The translations under genes and the position numbers were made by a program. Shown in pieces: positions 25,587 through 37,577 of a DNA stretch of 64,000 nucleotides. Location: the NCBI GenBank assembly GCA_017514235.1, contig JAFWKK010000071.1:32126-96125 (forward strand), in the 5' to 3' direction. The notes under the pieces are model-generated. The model ran no database searches. It was not told the DNA's origin and worked only from the letters and a program-made list of their open reading frames with translations. The first letter of the stretch is position 1. Each line of letters starts with the position of its first letter. Source of the DNA: Kiritimatiellia bacterium (GTDB taxonomy: Bacteria; Verrucomicrobiota; Kiritimatiellia; RFP12; UBA1067).

Positions 25587-26607
25587 CGGCCCCATAGATT
25601 TCGTCGTTCCGTGGGTTGACGGGAGCGATCCAGCTTGGCGCGCCGAGCGCGAGCGCTGGGCAGCAAAGGAGCCGTGCGCCCCGCATCTCGCCAAGTGGAA
25701 CGACGGCGAGCAGCGCTATCGGGACTGGGGGCTTCTCAAGTACTGGTTCCGCGGCGTCGAAAAGTTCGCGCCATGGGTGAACAGGATACATTTCATCACC
25801 TGGGGGCATCTGCCCCCGTGGCTTGACGTCGGCAATCCGAAGCTCCATGTCGTCAGGCACGAAGACTACATTCCGCACGAGTACCTGCCGACGTTCAGCT
25901 CGCGCTGCATCGAACTTAACGTTCATCGCATCAATGGGCTTTCTGAGCGGTTCGTCTATTTCAACGATGACATGTTCCTGACAGCACCGGTCGGGCCATC
26001 GGACTTCTTTCGCAAGGGGTTGCCTTGCGATGCCGCGATAATAAGCCCGATTTACCTGAAGCAGAACGGGGTGCGGGCCGAAATCAACGCGATGTACGCG
26101 ATCAATGCGCATTTCAGGAAGGCGGAGGTCATAAGGAGGAATCCCCTCAAATGGTTTTCGCCTCGCTACGGAACGGCGCTTGTCAGGACCTTCACCCAGC
26201 TTCCATACGGGCTTTTCACGGGCTTCTACGTCCACCACGGACCGGTGTCGTACCTGAAGTCGACGTTCAGCGAGGTGTGGAGCGCCGAGCCCGAGACGCT
26301 GGCGCGGGCGTGCGCTCACCGCTTCCGCAACGATGCTGACGTCAACCAGTGGATCATGCAGTACTGGCAGTACTGCTCGGGGACGTTCTCGCCGCGAAGT
26401 CCGAAGTTCGGCTCCGTCTACGAAGGATCCTGCGAATTGGAGGGCGCCGTCGCGGACATCTCCGGCGGCAGGCGCCGTGCCGTGTGCTGGAACGACGCGG
26501 TCGACGTGGGAAACTTTGAAGCGTGCCGGGAGCAGGTTGACATGGCGTTCAACCGGCTGTTGCCGAATCCCTCAAGCTTTGAAAGGAAAGACAGTGAAAA
26601 GATTTGA
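25579..26607 (+). CDS. Stealth family sugar-phosphate transferase
   Basis: 342 residues. Conserved Stealth regions are visible: CR1 as IDFVVPWVDGSDPAW, CR2 as RDWGLLKYWFRGVEKFAPWV followed by IHFITWGHLPPWL, and the CR3/CR4 part with FVYFNDDMFL. Stealth proteins transfer hexose-1-phosphate from nucleotide sugars, building phosphodiester-linked capsules in bacteria; the human GlcNAc-1-phosphotransferase is a relative. The product is probably a phosphate-linked sugar on a cell-surface polymer. It overlaps the GT2 gene by 8 bases and the TagF-like gene by 14 bases. Confidence 0.9.
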   Translation: MDSGPIDFVVPWVDGSDPAWRAERERWAAKEPCAPHLAKWNDGEQRYRDWGLLKYWFRGVEKFAPWVNRIHFITWGHLPPWLDVGNPKLHVVRHEDYIPHEYLPTFSSRCIELNVHRINGLSERFVYFNDDMFLTAPVGPSDFFRKGLPCDAAIISPIYLKQNGVRAEINAMYAINAHFRKAEVIRRNPLKWFSPRYGTALVRTFTQLPYGLFTGFYVHHGPVSYLKSTFSEVWSAEPETLARACAHRFRNDADVNQWIMQYWQYCSGTFSPRSPKFGSVYEGSCELEGAVADISGGRRRAVCWNDAVDVGNFEACREQVDMAFNRLLPNPSSFERKDSEKI

Positions 26608-28273
26608 TGGCGCAACATGCATCAGAATCGATTTCATCGACATTGCCGACGGCAAGGTTTCGGTGACGGGCGAATTTTTCGCGCCCACGGACGATGCCGC
26701 GTCGCAGTCAGTGTTCTCGCAGCTTGTGCTGACAGACGGGGACTCTGCCGAATATACGCTTAAGGCGTTGTTCCACCGTGAGAAGAATGCGCATATCGGC
26801 GCCTTGAAGCAGCCGTGCAAATTGACTGAATTTGCGTGCGAAGTTCCGCTCAACGGGCGTCTTTTGCTTCGTTGGAAGATAAACGGACGAATCATTCCAT
26901 GGCGCAGGTGCATACATGGGACGTTCTCCCCTTTGACCGAACGCTTGCGGTCCTCGTATGCCTGTTCCGGGCAATGGATTCTGCGGTGGCGCGGAGATGC
27001 GCTTGAGATAACGCCGTATTCGTTCGCAAGACACGTGTTTTGCGAACTGGCGCATGACTTGAATCTGCTTTTAAAGATGTCCTTCCCGGCGTGGCGCGCC
27101 CTGGCGTTCAGGGCGATTTGCGCCGTGGACCGCATGTTCTCCTCCAGGCCGCTGTGGCTGTTCTCCGACAGGGTTAACAAGGCCGATGACAACGCAAGGG
27201 CCATGTTCGAGTACGCATGCGGACTCCCGGAAGGCGGCAGACATGCCGACTTCGCCTTTGCCCTTGAAAAGGGATGCGAGGATTGGGATGAAATGCGGAA
27301 GGTGGGGCCTGTCGTAAACCTTCTGGGGCTTAAGTACAAGATTATGTTCGTTCGGGCGGACTTTGTGATTTCTGCCTATCGGACCAAGGCGCAGCGAATG
27401 CCGTTTTCCGATTCGTCCGCCGCATATTGCAAGAGCCTGGTCAACCATCCCAAGTTCATTTTCCTCAGGCATGGTATCAGCAAGGATGACATGTCGCACG
27501 ACGTCGGCCGCCCGCAAGTCAACGCAAGGATCATGGTTTCCGCTGCGCCGCGCGAACGCGATTCAATATTGGACGGCTGCTACATGTACACGGCACGCGA
27601 GGTCAAGCTGCTCGGCATGCCGCGCTACGACAAGCTGTATGACGCCGGCCAGAAGACCGTGACGTTCATGCCCACATGGCGCCGGTATCTTGTCGAGAAG
27701 ACGGATGCGTACAATCATGAACTGCTTGAGGAATTCAAGCAGTCCTCATATCTCAGGAACTACAAGGCCATATTCAACGACCGCAGGCTCATCGAGGCGT
27801 GCGAAAGGCTTGGATTCCGGCTGCGGCTGATGATGCACCCCAACATGACGTTCGCGATCAACGAGTTTTCCATCCCGTCGTGCTGGGAGATAATGCCGCC
27901 CGAGACGCGCTACCGGGACGTGTTCGCGACGTCTGGAATCGTAGTCACCGACTATTCGTCGGTATTCTTTGACGTGGCGTACCTGAAGAAGCCAATAGTG
28001 TTCTTCCATGCGGACAGGGACGAGTTCTTCGCGTTGCAGTACGACAAGGGCTATTTCAGCTACGAACGCGACGGATTCGGTGAGGTTGAGACGACCATCG
28101 AGGCAACCGTCTCCCGCATCATCGAGTACATGGAGAGCGGCTGCACTATGAAGCCCGAGTACCAGAAGCGCGTTGACGATTTCTTCGCCTTTACCGACAG
28201 GGACAACTGCAAGAGAGTCTACGAGGCGATCCTTGAGGCGGCGCGCGAAGACGGCATCGGCGTGACGGCGTAA
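26594..28273 (+). CDS. TagF-like CDP-glycerol glycerophosphotransferase domain protein
   Basis: 559 residues from a GTG at 26594 behind GAAAGGAAAG; an in-frame ATG at 26333 is deep inside the Stealth gene and is rejected. The first 170 residues are not recognised. The C-terminal half has the CDP-glycerol:polyglycerophosphate transferase pattern: HGISKDDMSH, LGMPRYDKL, FMPTWRRY, MMHPNM and VVTDYSSVFFDVAYLKKPIV. Family members polymerise or prime glycerol- or ribitol-phosphate chains on teichoic acids, and some act on capsules in Gram-negatives. Its codon use seems less GC-rich than its neighbours. Which polyol phosphate it uses is unknown. Confidence 0.87.
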   Translation: MKRFDGATCIRIDFIDIADGKVSVTGEFFAPTDDAASQSVFSQLVLTDGDSAEYTLKALFHREKNAHIGALKQPCKLTEFACEVPLNGRLLLRWKINGRIIPWRRCIHGTFSPLTERLRSSYACSGQWILRWRGDALEITPYSFARHVFCELAHDLNLLLKMSFPAWRALAFRAICAVDRMFSSRPLWLFSDRVNKADDNARAMFEYACGLPEGGRHADFAFALEKGCEDWDEMRKVGPVVNLLGLKYKIMFVRADFVISAYRTKAQRMPFSDSSAAYCKSLVNHPKFIFLRHGISKDDMSHDVGRPQVNARIMVSAAPRERDSILDGCYMYTAREVKLLGMPRYDKLYDAGQKTVTFMPTWRRYLVEKTDAYNHELLEEFKQSSYLRNYKAIFNDRRLIEACERLGFRLRLMMHPNMTFAINEFSIPSCWEIMPPETRYRDVFATSGIVVTDYSSVFFDVAYLKKPIVFFHADRDEFFALQYDKGYFSYERDGFGEVETTIEATVSRIIEYMESGCTMKPEYQKRVDDFFAFTDRDNCKRVYEAILEAAREDGIGVTA

Positions 28274-28296
28274 GAGATGGCGAACAGGCGCTTTGC

Positions 28297-29712
28297 ATGC
28301 TTTTCACGTCGATAGAGTTCCTGTTCCTGTTCCTGCCGGTGGCGCTGGCGGGGTATTTTCTGCTGCCGTTCCGCTATGGGCTGAAGAACCTGTGGCTGCT
28401 TGCCGCCAGCCTGCTGTTCTACGCCTGGGGAGAGCCGACGTTCGTCTTCGTCATGCTCGGCTCCATTGCGTTCAACTACCTGATGGCTCTCTTGATCGGT
28501 GCCGTCAGGGAGCGCAGGGGCGCAGTCAGGGCGGTGCTGACCGCAGCGATTGCCGGCAACCTGGCGGTGATCGGTCTCTGGAAGTACGCGAACTTCGTCA
28601 CGGCAACGCTGCGAGGATGGTTCCCGTCGCTGCATGGAGCGATACCACAGACCTCGTTCGTCCTGCCGATCGGCATATCGTTCTTCACGTTCCAGGCGAT
28701 GAGCTATGTGGTGGACGTCTTCCGGGGCTCCGTGAGGGTTCAGCGCAATCCGCTGAAACTCGCGCTTTACATCGCGCTCTTCCCGCAGCTGATTGCAGGC
28801 CCTATCGTGCGTTATTCGACCGTATGCGAGCAGATCGAGAGCCGCCATACGACGCTCGACATGTTCGCGCGCGGCGTTTTGCGTTTCCTGTACGGATTCA
28901 ACAAGAAGATGCTGCTCGCGAACCTGTTTGCCGCAGTGGCCGACAAGGCGTTCGGGATGTCCGATCCCGGCTGCGGCATGGCATGGCTGGGGGCGGCGTG
29001 CTACACGCTTCAGATATTCTTCGACTTCAGCGGCTATTCCGACATGGCGATCGGCCTCGGGCTTGTCTTTGGGTTTCGCTTCCTTGAAAACTTCGACTAT
29101 CCGTATGTCTCGAAGACGGTGACGGAGTTCTGGCGGCGCTGGCACATGTCGCTCGGCAGCTGGTTCCGCGACTACGTCTACTTTCCGCTCGGGGGCTCTC
29201 GCGTAGGCAAGTCGCGTCTCGTCCTGAACCTGGCGGTCGTCTGGACGCTGACGGGCGTTTGGCACGGGGCGAACTGGACGTTCATCCTCTGGGGTGCTCT
29301 ATACGGAGCGCTTATCACGGTCGAGAAGCTTGCGGACCTGCCGCGGCGTGTCGAGGCGAAGCCAGTTCTGCGTGCGATCTGCCAGCCGTTCACACTTTTG
29401 GCAGTTGTTCTCGGCTGGGTGCTTTTTCGCGCGACGGACCTGCCGGCGGCAGCCGCCTACCTGAAGGCCATGTTCAGCTTTGGCGCTGGAGCCGTTCCCG
29501 GCCTTGCAGCGCATCAGTTCGGCGAGATCGCGACCGTCATGTGCTTCGGGCTGCTGCTGTCCACGCCGCTAGTACGCGACCTGCGTCGGCGTCTTGACGG
29601 TTCGGCCGTTGCAGTTGCGGTCGACGGGATCGTTCAGCTGGCGCTTTTCGCATGCGGTGTCTCGTACCTTGTGATCTCCGCATACAATCCGTTCATCTAT
29701 TTCAATTTCTGA
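28297..29712 (+). CDS. MBOAT family O-acyltransferase (AlgI-like)
   Basis: 471 residues, many membrane helices. The N-terminus MLFTSIEFLFLFLPVALAGY and NLWLLAASLLFYAWGEP are typical of AlgI/DltB-type proteins. The MBOAT core is present: FWRRWHMSLGSWFRDYVYFP and the catalytic histidine in LTGVWHGANWTFILWG. AlgI-like proteins pass acetyl groups across the inner membrane for polysaccharide O-acetylation. The next gene supplies the AlgJ/AlgX partner, two bases downstream. Confidence 0.93.
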   Translation: MLFTSIEFLFLFLPVALAGYFLLPFRYGLKNLWLLAASLLFYAWGEPTFVFVMLGSIAFNYLMALLIGAVRERRGAVRAVLTAAIAGNLAVIGLWKYANFVTATLRGWFPSLHGAIPQTSFVLPIGISFFTFQAMSYVVDVFRGSVRVQRNPLKLALYIALFPQLIAGPIVRYSTVCEQIESRHTTLDMFARGVLRFLYGFNKKMLLANLFAAVADKAFGMSDPGCGMAWLGAACYTLQIFFDFSGYSDMAIGLGLVFGFRFLENFDYPYVSKTVTEFWRRWHMSLGSWFRDYVYFPLGGSRVGKSRLVLNLAVVWTLTGVWHGANWTFILWGALYGALITVEKLADLPRRVEAKPVLRAICQPFTLLAVVLGWVLFRATDLPAAAAYLKAMFSFGAGAVPGLAAHQFGEIATVMCFGLLLSTPLVRDLRRRLDGSAVAVAVDGIVQLALFACGVSYLVISAYNPFIYFNF

Positions 29713-29714
29713 CG

Positions 29715-30935
29715 ATGGGAAAGGCAGGTTTCGCAAGGCTGGTCGTTTCGGGCGCTTTCCTCGCGCTCTCAGCGTCTTTTGCCGTGCCGACGGCAGGGAC
29801 GTTTGCAACGGCCTTCAGGAAGAAAGGCAAGGCTTCGGTCCAGCGCCGCATCGCTTCCGCGCGCAAGGCCGCCGAGTCGAGGTTTCCGCAGCGCCTGACC
29901 TTCGTGACGTTGAACGGGCTGTTCGTACGGCTTGTCGGGCAGCATTCCTGCAACGGTGTCGTGAAGACGAAGCCTCACGGGATCCTCCTGCAGCCACATG
30001 CCAATTTGGTCAAGACCGAGAAGGCTGCCGGGCGGATGCGTAGGTTCTCCGACTTTTGCGAGCGGCATGGCGCGAAATTCCTCTACGTGCAGTTGCCGAG
30101 GAAGCTCGACGTCTCTAACCGCATCCTGCCTGCCGGAGTTGTCGAGCGTGCCAATGACAATGTCCGCCGGATGCTAGGGTCGATTGCGGAGGCAGGGGTT
30201 GCGCATGTCGACGTGCGTGCAGACTTCGCGGCCACGCCTGACGACGTGGCGCGAAACTTCTACCGCACCGACCACCATTGGCGCAACGACGCGGCGTTCC
30301 GCATGGCCGGGCGGCTGGCGGCGGAGATCGCCGTGCGCTGCGCCGCGCCAGAAGCCGACGCGCACCGTGCGGCCGAGCTGCTTTCGCCGGACGCCTGGAC
30401 GCGCGAGGTGCACCCCTGCTGTTTTCTCGGCAGCCTCGGACGCCGCACGGGTCCGCTCTTCGCCGGGCTGGACGACCTCGCTGTACTGCGCCCGCGTTTT
30501 GCGACGCGGATGTCAATTAGCATTCCGTCGAAGCGCATATCCCTGTCCGGAACGTTCGAAGACACTAACATGCGCCGCGCCGACGAGGCGCTGGCAGGGT
30601 CGAAGTCGTTCGTTACGGATGCCTATTCGGCCCTTTACGTAGGCGGAATATACCCGCTTGTCGTGCATGAGAACCGGAACGCACCGCTTCGCAAGCGCGT
30701 GCTTCTCATAGGCGACAGCTTTGCGCGCCCGGTGGAGGCGTTTTTGTCGGTGGCAGTGCGTAGGCTTGACGTCGTCGACCCGCGGCGGACGGCACGGAAC
30801 TTCAGCATTGCAGGATACGTGCGGCAGACGAAGCCGGACATCGTGATTCAGATGATCAATCCGAGTTCGCTGGGCGTTGACAAGATGAAAGGTCCGAAGA
30901 CCGGTCGCGCCGCCATGTTCGAATACGGCCTGTAG
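29715..30935 (+). CDS. AlgJ/AlgX-like acetyltransferase-associated protein (SGNH fold)
   Basis: 406 residues from ATG 29715, two bases after the MBOAT stop. An N-terminal signal or signal-anchor (ARLVVSGAFLALSASFAV) targets it to the periplasm. The signature RTDHHWRNDAAF is the D-x-H-H-W block of AlgX/AlgJ proteins, and LLIGDSFARPVEAFLS is the catalytic serine region (G-D-S). It likely takes acetyl from the MBOAT partner and attaches it to the exported polymer. This is the last rightward gene of the operon and converges with the GT2-TupA fusion gene. Confidence 0.88.
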   Translation: MGKAGFARLVVSGAFLALSASFAVPTAGTFATAFRKKGKASVQRRIASARKAAESRFPQRLTFVTLNGLFVRLVGQHSCNGVVKTKPHGILLQPHANLVKTEKAAGRMRRFSDFCERHGAKFLYVQLPRKLDVSNRILPAGVVERANDNVRRMLGSIAEAGVAHVDVRADFAATPDDVARNFYRTDHHWRNDAAFRMAGRLAAEIAVRCAAPEADAHRAAELLSPDAWTREVHPCCFLGSLGRRTGPLFAGLDDLAVLRPRFATRMSISIPSKRISLSGTFEDTNMRRADEALAGSKSFVTDAYSALYVGGIYPLVVHENRNAPLRKRVLLIGDSFARPVEAFLSVAVRRLDVVDPRRTARNFSIAGYVRQTKPDIVIQMINPSSLGVDKMKGPKTGRAAMFEYGL

Positions 30936-30937
30936 CC

Positions 30938-32974
30938 TTATTCCTCAGGTGCGCCGGGCATGCGGTTGTCAGGCGTGTAGTCGAAGAGCTCCCCTATCTT
31001 CGCGTTATACTCCGGCGGGTCGAACTGCGCGTTCCCGCCTGACGGCGAGAAGGTCATTTCGCCGAACCGGTAGGAGCCGTCGTCAAGCCGGTAGAAGTCG
31101 ACCCGCACGAACTCAAAGCCGTCCGCCAGCGTTTCGGCGAGGCTGAGCAGCTCGTCCAGGTTGTCTGGCCGAGGCGGCGGCTCCAGTGGCTCCATGCCAG
31201 GAAGGTTGTACCTGAACGGAGTCGGTTTCCAGTCTCGGTCCATGAAGACGAAGCGCAACCGCTCGTCTTTCCTCGACATGAACTCGACATGATGCGCCCT
31301 GCCCTTGTAGCACCACACCTTCCAGTCGTGCAACTCTCCGTCGGAGTTCTCGACGTATTCTTCTGCGATGATCTTGCGCGGGATGTTGGCGTACTGCAGT
31401 TGCGGCGACATCATGAAGGCATAGTTCGTAGCCAGCCAGCCGGACATTTCGGCGCGGAGCTGGGGAATGTCGAGGGATGCCTTGTCTTCGACTATGCGGA
31501 TCATGTGTGACCCGTGGTTTGCCTTGAGGACGAAGCGCTGCGGCAGCGCGGCGAAGTCAACGTCTTCCGCACGGTCCCAGACGCCGAGCAGGGGGATGAG
31601 GTACTGCGCCCCTATCTTGCCCGCGACCCATTCGCGGACGGCGTACTTGTCGGCAAGTCTTGTGAGGAGCGGTGTGTCGGCGGTGAGCTTCAGGCACTGT
31701 ATCTTGTCGCAGAACGTCTGCGGTGCGTCAAGGTTCAGCATGACGTCTGGGTTCTTGGCGTACCACCAGCGGATGACCGATTCGCGCAGTTTTTCGCGCG
31801 GGAGAGCGAGATTCGCGAGATACCTGTTGTCGGCGCTTCGCACCTGCGCGGTCCGGAGGTTCGCCATCATCTTCTCTTTTGTCCTTGCCTTCAACTCGCC
31901 GAGGCGTTCGGAAAGTCGGCGGATTGCCTCCGACTGCTTTTCAGCCTTTTCCGATTGCCGCCTGACCTTTTTCTTGAGCAGGCTGTTCTTTTCGGCAAGC
32001 TTGCTTATCTTTTTCTTGAATTTTTCGTTCTGCCTGTCGAGGTCGCGCTTGAGGCACGGACGGAAGCCGGCGACGAACCGGACGAGGCGGGAGAGGGGGC
32101 TCTTCATTGTCTTGTTCTCCTTTGGCAGTAGTGCGCCTGGCGTCATGCCTGCCTGGCGCAGGGCTTCGCATATGCGTGCCCTGGCGGCGATGAAGGCCGG
32201 CATGTCACGGCACTTGGTCCTTGGGGCGTCGGGATGGAGCCGACGGATTATTCGCCGGTGTTCGGCAATCATGCGGCGGGTCTCTTCGGCGTCGAAGGAG
32301 CCGTTGTGCCAGTGCCCCACTAGCAGGTTCGGCACGAGCCGGTTCACGAAGCCCCGTTCGTGCGCTCGAAGGCACCAGTCGGTCTCCTCCCCGTAGCCTC
32401 GCCCGAACAGCTCCTCGTTGAAGGGACCGACGGCATTCCAGGCTTTCCGCGAGATCGCCATGCAGAAGCCGTGGCCGCGGACGATGGCGTTTTCCTTCGG
32501 ATCGGCGGGGAGTGGCGCCAGCACGCGGTCTAGGGCCTCGATTCCGTAGCGTTCGCACAGGGCTCGGCCGACGGCGGGATCCGCCATGAACCCGTGAGAC
32601 TTGCTCCAGCTGGCGAAGGGCGTGGCGCTTGCGGTGTCGTCGGCGCTCCAGACGGGGTGGAAGAGGCGGGGAATCCAGTCCGGCGGCACTTCCGTGTCCG
32701 AGTTGAGAATCACGAAGTCGCGGTCCGACAGCGCGGCGCCCAGGTTGACGTTGTGCGGAAAGCCGCAGTTGCGCTCGTTCCGCACGATGCGTACGTTTGG
32801 GTTCGCCTTGGCGAGGTCCGCCAGCAGCGGAGCGATGCGCGGGTCGTCGCTGGCATCGTCAACGAACACGATCTCGTTCCGTCGGTCGGTGCGGGCGAAA
32901 AGCGTCGCAGTCAGGCGGCGCACGGCTTCATAGCCGTTGAATACGGGAATGACTACGGAGACCGGCGGCATCAT
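30938..32974 (-). CDS. GT2 glycosyltransferase fused through a coiled coil to a TupA-like ATP-grasp domain
   Basis: 678 residues. Residues 1-280 form a GT2 domain (MPPVSVVIPVFNGYEAV, FVDDASDD, NSDTEVPPDW, GYGEETDWCLRAHERGF). Residues about 305-380 are a Lys/Arg/Glu coiled coil (KFKKKISKLAEKNSLLKKK). Residues about 410-660 match TupA-like ATP-grasp proteins (AKNPDVMLNLDAPQTFCDKI, TRLADKYAVREWVAGKIG, YLIPLLGVWD, RFVLKANHGS). TupA is a ligase in teichuronopeptide synthesis, by family knowledge. A good ribosome site, AAGGAG at 32122-32117, lies nine bases before an in-frame ATG at 32107 (residue 290), so a second shorter product of 389 residues may be made. It opposes the operon ending at 30935. 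Confidence 0.87.
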   Translation of the reverse strand: MMPPVSVVIPVFNGYEAVRRLTATLFARTDRRNEIVFVDDASDDPRIAPLLADLAKANPNVRIVRNERNCGFPHNVNLGAALSDRDFVILNSDTEVPPDWIPRLFHPVWSADDTASATPFASWSKSHGFMADPAVGRALCERYGIEALDRVLAPLPADPKENAIVRGHGFCMAISRKAWNAVGPFNEELFGRGYGEETDWCLRAHERGFVNRLVPNLLVGHWHNGSFDAEETRRMIAEHRRIIRRLHPDAPRTKCRDMPAFIAARARICEALRQAGMTPGALLPKENKTMKSPLSRLVRFVAGFRPCLKRDLDRQNEKFKKKISKLAEKNSLLKKKVRRQSEKAEKQSEAIRRLSERLGELKARTKEKMMANLRTAQVRSADNRYLANLALPREKLRESVIRWWYAKNPDVMLNLDAPQTFCDKIQCLKLTADTPLLTRLADKYAVREWVAGKIGAQYLIPLLGVWDRAEDVDFAALPQRFVLKANHGSHMIRIVEDKASLDIPQLRAEMSGWLATNYAFMMSPQLQYANIPRKIIAEEYVENSDGELHDWKVWCYKGRAHHVEFMSRKDERLRFVFMDRDWKPTPFRYNLPGMEPLEPPPRPDNLDELLSLAETLADGFEFVRVDFYRLDDGSYRFGEMTFSPSGGNAQFDPPEYNAKIGELFDYTPDNRMPGAPEE

Positions 32975-33065
32975 GACGCGACGGAACGCCCTGCCGGCAC
33001 GCCGGAATGCGCTGGCGGCGGGTTGTTAAGGTTGAATGCGACGGTTATCTTCAGCATACGATGGT

Positions 33066-33074
33066 ATTATACCA
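33066..33074 (-). promoter_or_regulatory. extended -10 promoter for the GT2-TupA fusion gene
   Basis: On the minus strand TGGTATAAT spans 33074-33066. The start codon is at 32974, so the leader is about 85 bases and contains a GC-rich inverted repeat (around 32993-33003). No strong -35 box. Confidence 0.55.
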
Positions 33075-33104
33075 CAAAGCCGACTCCCAAAGCGGCGCGA
33101 TTTT

Positions 33105-33113
33105 TGGTATAAT
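33105..33113 (+). promoter_or_regulatory. extended -10 promoter for secA
   Basis: TGGTATAAT at 33105-33113, mirror image of the minus-strand box 34 bases to the left. The secA ATG at 33125 lies 11 bases after the box, leaving a leader of about five bases and no ribosome site. Confidence 0.6.
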
Positions 33114-33124
33114 ACGCACTAAGT

Positions 33125-36144
<3,020 letters not shown>

Positions 36145-36148
<4 letters not shown>

Positions 36149-36813
36149 CGACTGCTATCTTGCTGGCCGCAGGGAAGTCCGCGCGAATGGGCGCGAACGT
36201 GGACAAGGCGTTCCTGAGCCTCGTCGACAAGCCTGTCGTGGCGTGGAGCCTGCTGGCGCTAGAGCGCTGCCCTGACATCGACGGCATCGTGCTGGTAGTC
36301 CGCAAGGACCAGCTGCTCGCCTCTAAGGCCGTAGTGAAGATGTTCGGCATATCGAAGATTTCCAAGATCGTTGCGGGCGGGGCGAAGCGCCAGGAGTCTG
36401 TCGCGGCCGGCCTTGCCGCGTGCGACCTCGACACTCGCTATGTGGTGGTGCACGACGCGGCTCGGCCGCTTGTTACGCCTGAAACGGTCTCAGAGGTCGT
36501 GAAGAACGTCAAGCGCTTCCCGGCCGTGACCGTAGGCTACCCGATGTCGGACACGGTGAAGGTCTGCGACAAGGGCTCTACGGTGACGGAGACGCTGCCC
36601 CGCGACAAGCTGTGGGCGGTTCAGACGCCGCAGGCGTTCCAGATACGCGACCTTCGTGCGGCGCACAAGGCGCTCGGCAAGCGCGAGGTGACTGACGACT
36701 GCATGGCCGTGGAGCTCAACGGCGGCACGGTCAAGATAGTGACGAACATGCGGCCGAACTTCAAGATAACCACGGTCGAAGACCTTCAGGCGGCGGGGGC
36801 CCTGCTAAAGTAG
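36145..36813 (+). CDS. ispD: 2-C-methyl-D-erythritol 4-phosphate cytidylyltransferase
   Basis: 222 residues from ATG 36145, which overlaps the secA stop and follows GGGAGG. It makes CDP-methylerythritol in the MEP isoprenoid pathway. The nucleotidyltransferase motif is ILLAAGKSARMGANVDKAF, later VVVHDAARPLVTPETV and the terminal NFKITTVEDLQAA. Because IspD is related to TarI/TagD-type cytidylyltransferases, a role in making CDP-ribitol was considered, but the sequence fits ispD best. The next gene starts directly after its stop. Confidence 0.9.
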
Positions 36814-37545
36814 ATGGGAAAGCTTTTTGCAGTTCTTGGCGACATCCACGCCAACCTCGACGCTCTGGAGACCGTCCTTGCAGACTGTCGCGAGCAGGGG
36901 GTAACCGACTATCTTTGCACTGGCGACGTGGTCGGCTACAACGCCCGTCCGCACGAATGCCTTGAGATCGTCCGCAGCCTGGGCTGCCCGATCGTGATGG
37001 GCAACCACGACCACTACGTCTCCTCGCTCCAGAACCTTGACGATTTCAATCCTCACGCGGCGGCGGTCATCGAGTGGACGCGCGAGCAGCTCTCGCAGGA
37101 AGAGATGACTTTCCTTAGCGAGCTTCCGTTCGTATCGACTCGCATGGGCATTACCCTTGTTCACGCGACGATGGACGACCCCGAGTCCTTCGGCTATGTT
37201 TTCGACCATCTGCAGGCCGAAGCCCATTTCACCCACCAGGTGACGCCGCTGTGCTTCCACGGCCACACCCACTGCCCGATGATATACGAGAAGCAGATCG
37301 GAGCCGTCTACCGCATCGACGCGCAGGACTTCCGGCTGCCGGTCGGGCGCAAGTATTTCGTGAACGTCGGCTCGGTGGGGCAGCCCCGCGACGGCGACCC
37401 TCGGGCCGCCTACGTGCTCTACGACCCGATTGCGCGCACGATACGCTTCCGCCGCGTGGAGTATGACGTAGCCGCCGCCCAGGCGAAGGTCCGCGAAGCA
37501 GGCCTGCCGGAGCAGCTGGCCGAGCGGCTCGCGATGGGGCAGTAG
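36814..37545 (+). CDS. metallophosphoesterase (YfcE/MJ0936-like)
   Basis: 243 residues. The calcineurin-type metal motifs are complete: GDIHANLDALE, CTGDVVGYNARPHEC, MGNHDHYV and FHGHTHCPMIYE. No signal peptide is seen, so it acts in the cytoplasm, probably on phosphodiesters or phosphomonoesters of unknown identity. It starts at the base after the ispD stop and is followed by polA after 32 bases. Confidence 0.9.
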   Translation: MGKLFAVLGDIHANLDALETVLADCREQGVTDYLCTGDVVGYNARPHECLEIVRSLGCPIVMGNHDHYVSSLQNLDDFNPHAAAVIEWTREQLSQEEMTFLSELPFVSTRMGITLVHATMDDPESFGYVFDHLQAEAHFTHQVTPLCFHGHTHCPMIYEKQIGAVYRIDAQDFRLPVGRKYFVNVGSVGQPRDGDPRAAYVLYDPIARTIRFRRVEYDVAAAQAKVREAGLPEQLAERLAMGQ

Positions 37546-37577
37546 GGCTGCCGGCGGCGCACGGGGGAACACGGCAT

